DNA from: Telmatactis stephensoni
Lineage: Eukaryota; Cnidaria; Anthozoa; Actiniaria; Isophelliidae
Assembly (NCBI GenBank): GCA_029948255.1
Contig: JALIZF010001696.1
Location: 409,001 to 473,000, forward strand
Direction: 5' to 3'
Length of the DNA stretch: 64,000 bases
A program made the translations under genes and the position numbers. A model generated the notes under the pieces. The model saw only the letters and a list, made by a program, of their open reading frames with translations. It did not search any database and was not told the DNA's origin. This document shows, piece after piece, positions 50,071 through 63,489 of the stretch (positions are counted from its first letter, which is position 1; the number at the start of each line of letters is the position of its first letter).

Positions 50071-50178
50071 ATTTAATTAGAATAGAAACTAGAGAGAAGG
50101 TCAATGTAAAGCAAATTGATGATATACCATCAATTTGCTTTACATTGACCTACATTCTAGTTTCTATTCTAATTTAAT
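50071..50178. repeat. Near-perfect hairpin, about 50-bp arms
   Basis: TCAATGTAAAGCAAATTGAT faces ATCAATTTGCTTTACATTGA with an 8-base loop; the arms run on through AGAATAGAAACTAG and CTAGTTTCTATTCT. Confidence 0.85.
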
Positions 50179-51114
50179 AGAAGTCATCTAGATGCCTGAT
50201 GTGAAATATTCATGTGATAACTTTGTTTGTATCACAAGGTGTGGACTTTAGCCGTAAGAAATGACTCTGGTTACGAAGTTAATCAAAAATTTAACAAATC
50301 CCTCCAAATAACGAAACGGTGGTTACTTTTCTCCTTCGTTTTCTGGGTCTTTCTTTAGTGCAGTCTTGTTTTTTTGTGGTTTTCGCATAAGTTTTCGTGG
50401 TATTACCGTAGCTAAATAATAACTACAATCAAATGTATCTCGGTGTAGAAGTCCTTAGTATTCAGATTAGTAACAGTGACGTCACAACTCGGACAAACAA
50501 GCCGAATTTTTCATCTCCTTGAGACCGATTTCGGTACTTTGGATTTTAATGTCCATTTTTTTAAACATAAGCAACGTTTTCATAATAAAATATAGGTTTC
50601 TCCGTGTTCTATTCAGTACGATTACAGATTCATAATGTTTGTCCAAGTCATGCATCTATTACGCGAGCTATTATTAGAACCGCTGCGCAACGGAGTTGAA
50701 GACAGGTTTTTTCCACCTGACCTGGAATGCACGCGCATACATGGAACTCGTCCGAATTCTCTCAACGCTAAGTCGGGTGAAAGACCCGAGTACAGATCAC
50801 TCCAGAAACTGTAAATCAAAACGAAAAGTTTTTACTGTATTTCACGCGCGCTTTCATTCGTGTAGTTGCAATTAGACTGCTAATTCACGTCCGGTCATAT
50901 CATTAGAAATCTATGTAGATGTGTCTGAAGGCACGTTTAGGCACATGACTTCAGTCACAGTTGTAAAGGGAAACCTTTTTCAATTAACCATAAATGATTA
51001 CATTAGACTAAAGTGCAAATAACTTTTAGATGCATTTAAGCATTAGTTTTCATCTACTAATTCAATTTGGAATTTGTTCATTTTAGTTTTATTGTGTCCT
51101 GGCTTGTTTTATGG

Positions 51115-51245
51115 GCAGTCGTAAAGGATTCTGGGTAAATTCTAAAACAGTTGCAAAGGATTCTGGATAGATTTTAAAATCATTTGCAAAGGATTCTGGG
51201 TAAATTCTAAAAACATTCGCAGAGAATCCTGGGTAAATTCTAAAA
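51115..51245. repeat. Short tandem repeat 'GCAAAGGATTCTGGGTAAAT'
   Basis: Four units of about 38 bp, each with (A)AGGATTCTGG(G/A)TA(A/G)ATT(C/T)TAAAA. Confidence 0.85.
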
Positions 51246-54039
51246 ACGGATTTATGAGGTGTTATTGATATTAGGCTGATAAACCCATGTCCGGTCCAAT
51301 GCTATTAGAAGTCCATATCTATGTGACATTGATTGTTATTGATGTGTCTGAAGGCACGTCTAGGCAAAGTACTTCCCTAAGTGTTGTTTGATCTTCGTGA
51401 TATTGACTTAATGATATCCTGCTTGCTAAGTCGAGGTACTCACACTACATCTTTAACAGTATGATTGTTGATAAAGCAAACCACGTTGTCTGGAACCCCT
51501 CTGTGAACTACGACTATTCTTTTTAAGATGGCTAGGGTTTAAGTTCGAAATGGGCTCAGTCTTCATAATTTGGAATTTCGTTTTCCTATCATTCTTTGTT
51601 TTTTAATTTGCCTCTATCTCCTTTTTCCCTTCCTTCTTTGTACATTCGAATTCTTTTCCTCTTTCTTTCTTCCTGTTCATTTGTTTTTCAGTGGAACTTT
51701 TTTCTTGCCAAAACGGCTGTAAAACAAATATTGAATTTGACAGAAATTCCTTTTATAAATAAACAGCTGTTCTGATCATCAGTTCAATTCAATTCAGTTT
51801 CGTTCTGTCTTGGTCTGTCTTGGTTTTGTTCGTTTTAACGTTGAACTTTATTTGCGTATCTTTGAGGGGTTCTGTGTTTTTCATTTCTTTCTTTTTGGCT
51901 TTAACGTTGTGTTGTTTTCGACTTCCTTCCTCTCCTAATCCCATCCGTTCACCTTTTCTTTGATGTTGTTTTTCCTAACTTGTTCAATTAGTCTTATTCT
52001 AATAGTATTACGATTATATTGTCTCTAACTCTCTCTTTGCCACTTTAGAACCATTCATTTCCTTTCATCAACATCTCACATTACCACTTCTTGATTCCCA
52101 ACAAAATTATTTTCTAACATTTTTTTACCCTGGTATAACTTGTTTGCTTGAAAAGACACTAAGTAACAAAGTACGAAAAAAAACTTTTGCAAAAATTTTC
52201 TCGTATCTATTTTCTTAATATTTCTTGTAAAGGGATGATTATAGAGAACAAAAAAAAACACCGAAGAATATGCTAAACACATCACGTATTTTGATCTCCA
52301 AGGCTGGTAATATCTTTTACTTCTTATTAAACTCTGCATTGGTAATTCCATTTCATAGCCCTCGGGGCTTCTTTTGCCAGCAATTTACGAAACCCTGACG
52401 GCATTTCTCACACTGGAGTAGTGACTATCAATAACTGTTAGCAGCTCTACCTTTAAGTCAATATACCGATCACTGCGTAAAGACCTCGCCTGTTCTTTTG
52501 CTGATCGACAGAATTTCTTTAACAAAGTTATCTACAGAGTGTTTCAAACTAAGGTACAACGAATGCACTTTGTTTTGTTTTGTCTTTTGTTTGAACTGTT
52601 GTCTTGGTGCCTCTCAAATGTTTCCGAACTGAGACATTTTAATTTTGATTCACAAGTAGGACTTATATGATATTGTAAGTTGTTTTTCTCTCTTATTTTT
52701 GTCATAACACATTGTCTTCTTTCTGTCTATTCCTTGCCGGATTCGTTTGTTCATGCATTATTTCTTTCTTTCATCCAATTGATCGTTAATTCATCTAATC
52801 ATTCATTTGATTCATTAATGTGTACTGTTCATTCTTCCGTTCGGTTGTTCTTTCCTTTCTTCATTACTCCCTTGAAAATTCGTTATCGCTTATTCCACGA
52901 ATCTTCCATTTATCCAACAACTTTTTAAAAGATAATCAGGAGTTTCTGAAACATACGTCTTTCCTTCAATCTTAAGATCTCTTTATTTCAAACAGTTAAG
53001 ATGGTTAAAGTTAGACTGATATTATTCGTTTTCGACGTTTTTGATAGTATTTATAATGTTTTCAGTGAAGTTTTTTAGTATTCAACGAGAATCGTGTTCA
53101 TAATCTTTCACGTTTTACTTCTTTCACTTGTTTTATTCATTGCGTTTAAACAGTAGCAATTATATCCAGTTAACTCCGTATCTAACTAATTGATGTATTG
53201 AGATATTTAAATATATATATTTTGTACATTTTATATATATATATTGCAATTACATAGATATGGGAGATCTTAGAAATCATTATAATTGAGCACCTTTTAA
53301 ACTCAATAACAGGGGCTTCGCGGCTTATTTTCGAGTTGACTTCAAAAGGACAACTTTCTATTTGACTTGCTACAGATAGTAAAAACATAAAAAGTATAAA
53401 AAGACCTTTTCTGTCTTTTGTTTTTTTTGATGAAAAAAAGTGGAAAGACAAGTCAATTAAGTTTCTTACTCACTAGTAAGATTACTGCTATTTGCTTAAT
53501 TTTTCAAGAGGCAAACTGAACAAATTTACTTTTAATTCGAAAAACGTTTGCCAATAGACCATTTTACAGTTATATCTTGCTCAACCACAGGCTCAACTAC
53601 ATGGAATATATTCTCTGGAGTTTTGGTAAAAGCCCGTGGAATTAAACATCAAGAAACGCACGCTAATGAATACCAATGAACTAGACAGGTGTAAATGAAC
53701 AAGCAAATACTTTCAATTTCCACGAGTTTTTCCTCAAAGCGGAGGTTGTTATGATAACACAGATTTACATGTCAAATGGAGAGGGTTTGTATCACGGTAC
53801 TCGGTTAACGTTAACCTCGATATGTGAGGTAGCAGTTTAGCAGCTCTGAAAAGTTCTATATGTTGAGGAATAACTTGGAAAGAAAATTAGAACAATTGAA
53901 ATTCACAGAAATGTTTATTTGAAATGTTTATTTAGGGATCCCCTAAAGTAATAAGCTACATATCTACTATCTCTATCTTTATAAAATATTTATATAAATC
54001 ACCAAATCATATGTAAAGCTTCTTAAGGCACCAGGATAA

Positions 54040-54321
54040 AGTAGATTTCATATGACTGTGAAAACAGCTCCGCACGGTTACGGCACGGTTACGGCAGGAA
54101 TTTCGAATGTTTTTATAGACAACACGGCACTAGAGTCGTTTTCGTATGAGTGGGAACACTGTACGGTTACGATACGGTTACGGCATGAATTTCGAATGTT
54201 TTTATAGACATTACGGCATTGACACGGTCACGGTACGGCGCGGTAAGTTTCCCACTCATACGAAAACGACTCTAAGATGGACACGACACGACGCGGTCCG
54301 TTTCACGCTCATACGAAATCT
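54040..54321. mobile_element. MITE family E, outer copy of a nested pair
   Basis: AAAGTAGATTTCATATGACT at the left and TCACGCTCATACGAAATCTC at the right frame the family blocks. Interrupted at 54131-54274 by another family member. Confidence 0.8.
54131..54274. mobile_element. MITE family E, inner copy inserted into its own kind
   Basis: TAGAGTCGTTTTCGTATGAG and CTCATACGAAAACGACTCTA are perfect inverted ends. The interior has GGCATGAATTTCGAATG and TTTTTATAGACATTACGGC. Confidence 0.85.
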
Positions 54322-54644
54322 CTGTTGGTGTAGCCTTAAATCTTATGGTTATATTGCAGCCCATTGGTTCCTGTTTCAACCGAGTATTACGCCTTTGTTA
54401 TCTTTAAATGTTCTACAAGAAATGAATCGGTACGGATGGCATCTTAGTGAGTGCGAAACGTAATTTTCATGTCTTATACTAGTTCATGCTTTAATTAAGA
54501 CATCCACAGTTAAGTTACTTTTCTGACAGTTAAGTGACTTTTCTGAGGAGGTTGTTAAGTGGACAAGGCAGATCCTTTTATGTTCCTAGACATAACTCTT
54601 GTTCAAACCAGGAGTAGGTTATACTTTTAAGGTGGCTCGATACA

Positions 54645-54970
54645 GTTTTTCAATAGACCTTTTTGCCGTAACACTATTTTGCAACTTCGTACATCTTGAA
54701 ACAAAGAACTGCATCGTAGAGTGTGCGGAATGTCAACTTCTTTTGTTTGAAATAAAACTTCCCTTTGTCCTCCGATCAAGAACGCATAAAAATAAGGCTC
54801 CGAGCAACAAAACTTGGAGCCATATTAATGTCTTCTTGATTGAAAGACAAAGGGAAGTAGTATTTTAAACAAAAGACGTTCACATTCCACACATTCTACG
54901 ATGCAGGTCTTTGTTTCAAGATGCACAAAGTTGGAAAATAGTGTTACGGCAAAAAGGTCTATTGACTGTG
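54645..54970. mobile_element. 326-bp palindromic MITE
   Basis: CAATAGACCTTTTTGCCGTA and ACACTATTTT at the left face AAAATAGTGT and TACGGCAAAAAGGTCTATTG at the right. The arms continue through ACTTCCCTTTGTC and GACAAAGGGAAGT. The 89-codon ORF inside is a by-product. Confidence 0.85.
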
Positions 54971-56128
54971 CTTCCACTTTCTATTTTAGGAATTGATAAA
55001 CATATCCTAGACTGATTCAAAGGGCCTGTGCACCAGTTATTAGTCTTAGATGAACGTTCTGATAAATGTCAATTTCAGCTCGATGTGCATTACCTTGGCA
55101 ACGACAAACATCCGTTTTTCTCCCGATTTTAATGAGCTCCTGAAAAAGAACTTTATACATGCATCAGATAAACAACACATCGAAATCGACAGAAACACAA
55201 TTAAAAGTGTTTGATCAGAGAAATTTTGAATAAATCGACAAACATCGATAACTGTGGATTTTTGCGTTAGTCATATTGTTTGTTCAAAATCGCTCCAATC
55301 AAATCATTTGAATTCTATCTTATTTCCTTTATCTAGTGTACTTTATTAAAAAGTAGCTGCTTGCCGGGAGCTCTTCTAAAACTAACGAGATTTAATCAGT
55401 GATTTCAACCATATTTTTATTACTACCAAAACTTTTATCTCAGCTCAAAATTAAAGCTTATGGGAAAATCATTTTGACCAGTCTAAGGTAAGCTTATCAC
55501 TTAAAAAGGTGATTTAAATTTCTTTTTTAGATATATTGAAATATATTGTTCCTATTCGAAGCAAAACTATATTGAATATTTTACACAAATAGAACTTTTG
55601 TTTCCTGTCTGTTCACGTGTTATTTCTCTGTTATGTAAGTCACGTTGCATCTTATGTCTTATGTAATGATATTTTTGCCATCTGCAAAAACTATCATTCA
55701 ATCAAACCTTATGTAACTATTCAGATATATTTCATCTAGTATTTTATCTAGGAAATGGCTAATAAGCGGCCAGGGATGGGCTGAATTTGAAGCCCATTTG
55801 GCTATCGATGTATTATTGCCACACTGACTAGCTCAAAGTCCGACAAGTGTAGTTCAGCTCCAAACGTACGCCTCCTCCCCGCGGCTTTCCTCGATTATTT
55901 AATTGTATCATTTTTTCGCTGGGCCTCAGTTTTGTTTGCTCTCACCTCTACTGGTCCAGTTAGGATTGCAACTATTAAATAAATTGTTAATGATTAACAT
56001 TGCAATGTTTCTATTAAAGCAGCTTTGGGGTTTTTCCCCATAGCCATTAACTCCACGATATGTTTGATTAATTGTTATCAGACCAGCAAACGAGCTCGAT
56101 CAATACAGAACTGAATAAAAAGTAACAA

Positions 56129-56672
56129 GGTGTTTCGAAGAGTGATAGACTAGGCGCATTTTCGAAAAATCAGATACCTGGAGGTATTTTGGGGTAGAGG
56201 CTGGTAACATAACTATTCTAGACTGATTTTTCATGCAGAATCCGAATATGACTGTTACCAAGACGTATTCTGCAATCTTAAACGTGTAAATGACGTATTA
56301 TGTGAATTGCTACAGTCATTTCATACTGACGACTTTTTCATGTAATTCCAAAAGTTTCCAAACTTAAAAACAATTAACATAGCTGGAAAGAGCATGTCAA
56401 AACAAGTAAAACTGTGAAGTTTGAAGGATCTAAGCTGAAAACTCAAGGAGATACGAATTTTCAAAAATCGAAATTTGTTTGTATCTCTTGGATAACTGTA
56501 AGTGTTTTCATACAACATTTCGTTTTTGTTTGTTTGTTTGTTTGTTTGTTTGTTTGTTTGTTTCTAAAATTAGTTTAGAATAGTTATGTTACCAGCCTCT
56601 ACTCCAAAATGCCTTCTGCACTTTTTGCGATCGACTTTTTCAGTTTTGCGCCTAGTCTATGAAAGAAGGCGT
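56129..56672. mobile_element. 544-bp element with about 95-bp TIRs
   Basis: GGTAGAGGCTGGTAACATAA and CTATTCTA at the left face TAGAATAG and TTATGTTACCAGCCTCTACT at the right; GATAGACTAGGCGCA faces GCGCCTAGTCTATG. A (GTTT)n tract lies inside. Confidence 0.8.
56527..56564. repeat. Microsatellite (GTTT)n
   Basis: Nine to ten GTTT units within the element 56129-56672. Confidence 0.95.
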
Positions 56673-57377
56673 GAACACATAAATTCATATTCATCAAAAA
56701 ATATTCCTATTGTAGATTTATTCCAAAACACTCACTCAAATAATTTGTTTTATATTTCTTTTGCGTTATATTGGTCTGGAGTTAATAAAAAATAAGGAAT
56801 ATTTTGGAAACAAAAAATATCAGCCATTTTTAGTTGCTATGGCAACACGAATCAAACTGAATTAGACATAAATCGAAACACTGATCCAATTCCATTAACT
56901 AGTGCACAAACCGTTTTGACTGATCAGTAAAGGAATAATAATTTAAAAAAATACGGTCAATAAAAACTATTTCGGGCCACCTTAAGTTATTCGGTAAGGG
57001 TTGGCCAAACCATGTAAAATTTCTTAGTTTTCAAATTTCATATTTTCTTGATTTTTTTTCAAATTCCAATTGCTTCATGCGTTGTTGATATATCTTAGTA
57101 CTATAGGAGAAAATAAAAAAGTATTGGCACATTTTTGGGAGATTAAAAAAGATGGCCAAAAAAACCGCTATCTTGTGCGAACAGACTTAATTTTTATTAA
57201 TTTTCATTCATTAATTCCTGTTTCATTAAGTCAAAGGACATATTGAGTTACTCTTTGATGAGGGAATTGCTAAGTAGGCATGGCTTTTACAGCGACTTGG
57301 TGCTGATCTTTGTTTGTAAAAATGCTCCTCGGGGGATAAATGGCAAAGATGACCGACATCTTGTAGATGGCGGAAAA

Positions 57378-58300
57378 CATTAGTTTTATAAATTCGTTTT
57401 TTATTGAGCAGAGAAAAACAAAGTGATCAACCCTGTTGGGGTCTGTCTATATATATAACAAAAAAGATATGAATTTTGTTCAAAGATGCATGATTGCAAA
57501 ACATCAGTTATATTTGTTTGTCATTGGACAGAGAAAAACAAAGTGATAACCCTCTTGGAGACCGTATACATAACAAAACGGATATGATTTTGTTTCAAAG
57601 TTGCATGATTGCAAACCATCAGTTATATTTATTTATTTTTCATTGAACAGATAAACAAAGTTATCAACCGTCTTGGGGCCTGTATATATAACAAAACAGA
57701 TATGAATTTTTTCAAAGTTGCATGATTGCAAAACATCAGTTATATTTATTTATTTTTCATTGAACAGAGAAAAACAAAGTGATAACCCTCTTGGAGACTG
57801 TATATATAACAAAAAAGATATGACTTTTTTCAAAGTTGTATGATTGCAAAACATCAGTTTTATTTATTTATTTTTCATTGAACAGAGAAAAATAAAGTGA
57901 AAACCCTCTTGCAACCTGTATATATAACAAAACAGATATGATTTTGTTTCAAAGCTGCATTATTGCAAACCATCAGTTATATTTATTTATTTGTCACTGA
58001 ACAGAGAAAAACAAAGTGATCAACTCTCTTGGGGTCTGTCTGTATACATAACAAAACAGATATGAATTTTTTCAAAGTTACATGATTGCAAAACATCAGT
58101 TATATTTATTTATTTTTCATTGAACAGAGGAAAAACAAAGTGATAACCCTCTTGGAGACTGTATATAAAAATAATGAAATGAATTTTGTTCAAAGTTGCA
58201 TGATTGCAAAACATCAGTTATATTTATTTATTTTTCATTGAACAAAGAAAAACCCAGTCATCAACCATCTTGGGGGCTGCATATGTAATGAGAAGATTGA
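57378..58300. repeat. Minisatellite, 115-122-bp unit, about eight copies
   Basis: Each unit contains GCATGATTGCAAAACATCAG, TTATATTTATTTATTTTTCA, TTGAACAGAGAAAAACAAAG, ACCCTCTTGGAGACTGTATA and AACAAAACAGATATGA. Unit starts are spaced 115-122 bp (for example 57487, 57602, 57719, 57838, 57957, 58079, 58198). A (CAA)n tract follows at 58374-58425. Confidence 0.92.
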
Positions 58301-59394
58301 CCCCTTTTTTTTTTTTTTGAAATTTTGCATAATTTGTGTTCATCTGATCTTCTTTGAAAGTCATTCCATGAAACAACAACAACAACATCAAGAACAACCA
58401 CAAACAACAACAAAAATAACAACAACTAGGAAAAGTTATCGGCCATCTTGGATTGAAATTGAGGTGATAAAGATGCAGTTTTTCGTAGATATGTTTCTCA
58501 TCAAGATACATATTTTGAACTTTAACTTACAGAAGACAAGCTATTGAACCAATCAATAAATTATCGAATGTTTGAATGAGTTAACAAATGAATAAATGGA
58601 CAAAATGAAATGAAATGAAATAAGTGATCGACCAAACTGTTTTAAAAGCACCGCCCAAATACCAAAAAAACATTGTTCTTATTAAAGCGGCAAAATTTTC
58701 CGACATCATTTTATAAAGTTTTTTTTAAACAAACACCTGGGAAAACACAACAATAACTCCACTGAACGGTCTATTGACGCTCGAAAACTAAACATTTCTA
58801 AAGCCCAATTGTCAAATTTAAAGTGGTTCCAGACCAAATAAACGGAAATTCAATTCCAAGTCTTCCTCCAAATCCCACGCTCGACACGCTGCAACCGTTT
58901 TAAAGAGTCGGATTTCTTTATGAAAATCCAGGATATATAATTAAATTTTTATAATGATGGAAAACAACAAAAAAGGACTGATTCACTTTAATTTGGATCG
59001 TTTTGTGAAAGGTTCGATTTTTGGTGCCAGTACTCATTTTTGTGCTTTTCTCTTTGGATTCAATAGGGTTATTGTAGCAACGGTTCGATTATTGACAAAA
59101 TTGTAAACGAAACTGACTCTATTATCCCTGCCATTTATGTGTAGTTTTGAGGCTTTTTTGTTTGTTTGTTTGTTTTTCTTAGCTGTTTGTTGTCGGTGTT
59201 GTTTTTGTTGTTGTTTTTTGTTTGTTTTTTGTTCTGTGGTGGTAGTGTTGTTGGTGTTTTGTCGTTTTCCCCCCTTGTAAGGTACTGGCGAATCTTGTAA
59301 ATAAAATAAATTCTGAACATCGTGAATAATGGTTGTATATATAGCTCGATGAACTATTTTTCCTTACAAAACTAACACGGTCTAGCGACTAAAC

Positions 59395-60720
59395 ATATTT
59401 ACCTCATGCTGTGATCCAGCGTCAAGCTGAAGCAGCTTATTTTTATATTCTAACTATATTGAATTACAATCTAGAAATATAGAAAGTATATAATATAGAA
59501 TATAGAAAAGTGACAAAATATATAGTTTATTTTTTGATCCAAGCGTCAAGCTGAAACTGCTCATTTTCTTATTCTTACGATCATGGTAGTTGCCGGTAAG
59601 TTTCGTTCTCTTACGAAAATTGCTGTGTGAGAACACCTCTGTAATACAGATTGGTCGATGATTAAGGAAATTTTCTCATCGGCCTCAACGAGAACGAAAT
59701 CTCAATATATATAACCATTTACATAAAGACTTTTTTTATTTAAAGCGTTAAAGATCAGATATATCTTCATAGCACTATTATATGTTGTTTACCGTTGGCA
59801 TCTTTTCATTCCTCTGTTTATGGGAGGACTAGCTATCAGACCATTCTAATCTCACTGGGCATGGAATAGAAGTCGTTTTGACTGTCTCCCTAAATTTAAA
59901 AAACGGCCTCTTATAACGGAACTAGAAAATGTACTGATGGCTTTTTAGTCGGTCAGTTATATAACGGCCAGTTTCTGCAATTTTGACAAGCGTCCTCTAC
60001 TTCTTGCTAACGGTCAATTTGCAAAGTTTAATTTTGACTAAAGGGAAATTGCACAAATAAATGTGATAGAATAAGAAGAAGTTGCAGACTAAAGGATTCT
60101 GGCTTTTTGAAATGAGTAAATTTGCTTTAAATCCTTGCAAAAACAGAACACGATTTTGGATTTAAGAGTGCTATACGCTTTTCAAAACTAGGGCCAGATT
60201 GAAATAAAACATAAAAATGACAAAACAAATTTACCTCGTGTTGTGATCCAGCGTCAAGCTGAAGCAGCTTATTTTCATATTCTTACTATATTGAATTACA
60301 ATCTAGAAATATAGACAATAGAAAGTATATAATATAGAATATAGAAAAGTGACAAAATATATAGTTTAATTTTTGATCCAACGTCAAGCTGAAGCAGCTC
60401 ATTTTCTTATTCTTACAACAGAGGGATTTCATGGCAGCCATGTTTGTGGGCAAGTACACTAGAAAGTTTTTGAATAACAAAAGATTTCATTTCTCGTGGG
60501 AGAAAAGGTCTATTATTTTGACCACAAACATGGCTGCCGTGAAATCCCTCTACATTGAATTATAATATAGAAATATAGAAGGTATATGATATAGTATTTA
60601 GAAAAATGGCAAAACATTATATAGCTCATGCTGTGACCTAATGTCAAGCGCCGAAAAACCTTATTTTCTTATTCTTACTAGACTAAATTATAATCTAGAA
60701 ATATATATATGGTTATAATT
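59395..60720. repeat. Dispersed and tandem repeat 'GATCCAGCGTCAAGCTGAAG', several copies
   Basis: Blocks with TGATCCAGCGTCAAGCTGAA, GCAGCTTATTTTCATATTCT, TTGAATTACAATCTAGAAAT and ATAGAAAAGTGACAAAATAT recur at about 59405, 59537, 60238, 60374 and 60640 (diverged). A family D MITE (60420-60550) sits inside one block. Confidence 0.85.
60420..60550. mobile_element. MITE family D, copy 3
   Basis: AGAGGGATTTCATGGCAGCC and ATGTTTGTGG at the left face CACAAACATGGCTGCCGTGA and AATCCCTCT at the right. It breaks the TTCTTAC..ATTGAATTA continuity of the host repeat, so the insertion is visible. Confidence 0.85.
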
Positions 60721-61555
60721 AATTTATGCTAATGTATTCGTTTTCTAGGAACTTCCTGAATAGAGTAAAGCGAACGTTTGATCTTCAAGAGTCTCCGTCC
60801 TGGTAGTCGTGAAATTTACACTTTGATCTAACATTCTATGGCGAAATTGACAACTTCCCAACTTAAAGACCTATCAAGAGTCAAGTACTAGCAAAAACAG
60901 AAATTGACATTTTGTCAAAGCTCTCAAGAAGCTAATGCCAATGATCAACAAATCGCAAAAAATTGCCATTTGATCAAATATTCGATTGGGTATCATTAAG
61001 TGAAGGGAACTTGGCAAGAAGACTCGTCGAAAATCCAACAGTTATTACATAAATCTGCCCGCATTCGCTTTTGAGAGCATATTCATGTCAAGAAGGAATC
61101 GAAAACGTTCACAGTTCGAGAGTTTCCAAGTACTCCATAAGAGTATCCAAAGGTCTATAACGTGCGCCGATCAAACGTTCGATTGACTGATTCCAAGAGG
61201 GTTGAAGAATTAAAAACCGTTTTCAGTCAATGCTGATTTTCAGCAAAGGTTGTTGATCAAAGCTCCCTTTGGCGTGGTTGGAAAAAGAACATCTCAATAG
61301 CTTGGAACCTTGATCAAATGTTCGATTCTTAACCAGGTTTGTTTTAATGTTATATCGTCTTACATCAGTTGCATTATGTTGTATTTGTGTTTATTTAAAG
61401 TGGACTTGTCGCACCATTATTTTTATATTTTGTAGTTTATATTTTTGAAGGTTGTTTTAAGGTTAGGTTAAGGTTGTGAATTTAGGTTTAAAAGGTTTAC
61501 ACTAGAAGGAAGTGGATTAAAAAAGTAAAATAATATACCATTATCTTTTGCAATA

Positions 61556-61716
61556 AAGCAGCTTTCGTATGACTGTTAAGTGCATGAACTCTAGTATAAC
61601 ACGATCACGGCACGCTAAGCACGTTCACGTAACGAATCTTCGATCGTTCTGGTAAAGTCACGGACCAAACATCATCACTACTCGAATTTCACAGTCATAC
61701 GAAATCAGCCTGCTCT
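61556..61716. mobile_element. MITE family E, diverged copy
   Basis: AAAGCAGCTTTCGTATGACT at the left and AGTCATACGAAATCAGCCTG at the right are inverted; the interior has ACGATCACGGCACG and TCACGTAACGAATCTTCGA. Confidence 0.65.
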
Positions 61717-63329
61717 AAAAGTCAGTGTTTCCTCACTGTCTAAGTCGATTAAGTTTTCTGTCATTTCTTTGCGGAGATCTTAGAAAATAGTAAGCTGCTA
61801 GAGCAGTTATAGTTTATATTGCATTGCTCTAAATATTGAAATTGGGATGAATCAGTTTGTATCGATTATTTACCTGCAAACAAGACTCACTATAATTTAC
61901 TCCCGGGTATGTAAACAGACGGTACTTTCTTTATTCTTATTTAAGGGATCTGCATTTATCTCTTATATATCTGTTTGCATTTTCACTTGCTTAAAGTCCA
62001 TTGCAGTTAAAGTTGGTTGTAGTTTTTAAAGCTTAAAGAAGGTACTTACAGAACAGTTAGAGCTGTTTAAAACCTTCTACTATCACCATTAAAACGCCCC
62101 GGCTAAACGGAATCACCACGGCTTGGCCGTACCTAAGTGCAGGTTCTTTGCCAACCCTTTTTTTAATATATAAATTGGTTCTGTGATTTTAAGTGCTAAA
62201 CTCGCCTACAAGATTTGTTGATTGCCGGTTTTGGTCGTTTATACTACTCAAATCGCTAAAAGATAAGAGTTAATCGCCTGGAGGCGGCCTTGTTTCTTAA
62301 TCTTCATGGCACTCCGACACAATCGTTATATGTCTTAAATATCATCAGAGTATGTCGCTTGCTTAGATTTTGTGTTTTTAGTCTGAAAGTATTCGATTTT
62401 TCCCCTCCTTTAGAAGTAATAAGGTGTTTTGGAAGTCGTTATACAGATTTCCAAGCACCGGATAAACTGGTTTTACAGGATTCGAAATCGTTGATTGACA
62501 ATTTCGTTCTAATTACGATTCCCGAGAAATTACGGAAGTTGATTAAAAAATGCTCAAAACTGGTTTTACAGGACTTGAAATACTTGATTAACAAGTTCGG
62601 AAAATTCTTGGCTAGTAACTCAAAACCGGTTTGTTGTTGTTGTTGTTTTTTGTTTTGTTTTGTTTTTTTCAGAAGCAAAAACATGACTTGATTGTCTGGT
62701 CTACTGTAAAACTGTACATTGAAAAATAGAAATTCAAAACTGATATTGCAGATTTTTATATCAAGTAATCATTATATCAAGTAATCAGTAATCAGTATAA
62801 GTAATCAGTATATCAAGTAAATGTTCAACAAATTTACAATGATTTCACTTGATATGTCCTCTTATTCGCGGCGATGTGACTCTTGCAGTCACGTGATACT
62901 TGAAAACTAACTAGCAAGTCGAGATGCGCAGCCAGGTTTCCTGTGGCACGAAAGAGAGGAAACATTTTCTCCTCGCACTCGTCCCCAGTCTTTCTCTCAT
63001 GAATCACCACAGGATACCCAAATGAAAAAGTTTCCTGCATAGAAAGCTTTTCTACAACGATTTATAATAAACGATATTTACAAGTAAATGAGATTTTATA
63101 GTTTATATAATAAGATCAATTTTACTGACGTTTCAACTGCTAGCTTTTAACTCACATATGCTATATTTATGGTTACTATGTGATCTCCGACGAAAAGGGA
63201 GTGATGCAATCAGGATGCAGTGGTGACATGAAATATCCTAAATATGCATGCGTCAAAGTACACTTTTACTCGCGTACATTCGCATTGAATAATTGTTTAA
63301 TGGAATAGCCTTTATTCTTCTCATTGTAG

Positions 63330-63489
63330 GGGTTCTCCTCTCCTCTCCTCTCCTCTCCTCTCCTCTCCTCTCCTCTCCTCTCCTCTCCTCTCCTCTCCTC
63401 TCCTCTCCTCTCCTCTCCTCTCCTCTCCTCTCCTCTCCTCTCCTCTCCTCTCCTCTCCTCTCCTCTCCTCTCCTCTCCTCTCCTCTCCT
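63330..63489. repeat. Microsatellite (CTCCT)n, about 31 copies
   Basis: Pure pentanucleotide run; the Leu/Ser (plus) and Arg/Gly/Glu (minus) ORFs through it are artefacts. Confidence 0.98.

Noticed and set aside
54146..54463. 105-codon plus-strand ORF
   Set aside because: Lies almost wholly in the nested MITE family E pair.
62290..62691. 133-codon plus-strand ORF
   Set aside because: No family resemblance; it contains a Cys run from a (GTT)n tract and an internally duplicated phrase (CTGGTTTTACAGGA twice). Most likely non-coding.
62834..63040. Minus-strand ORF beginning MQETFSFGYPVV
   Set aside because: The sequence looks like part of an interspersed repeat, and it has no splice or domain support.
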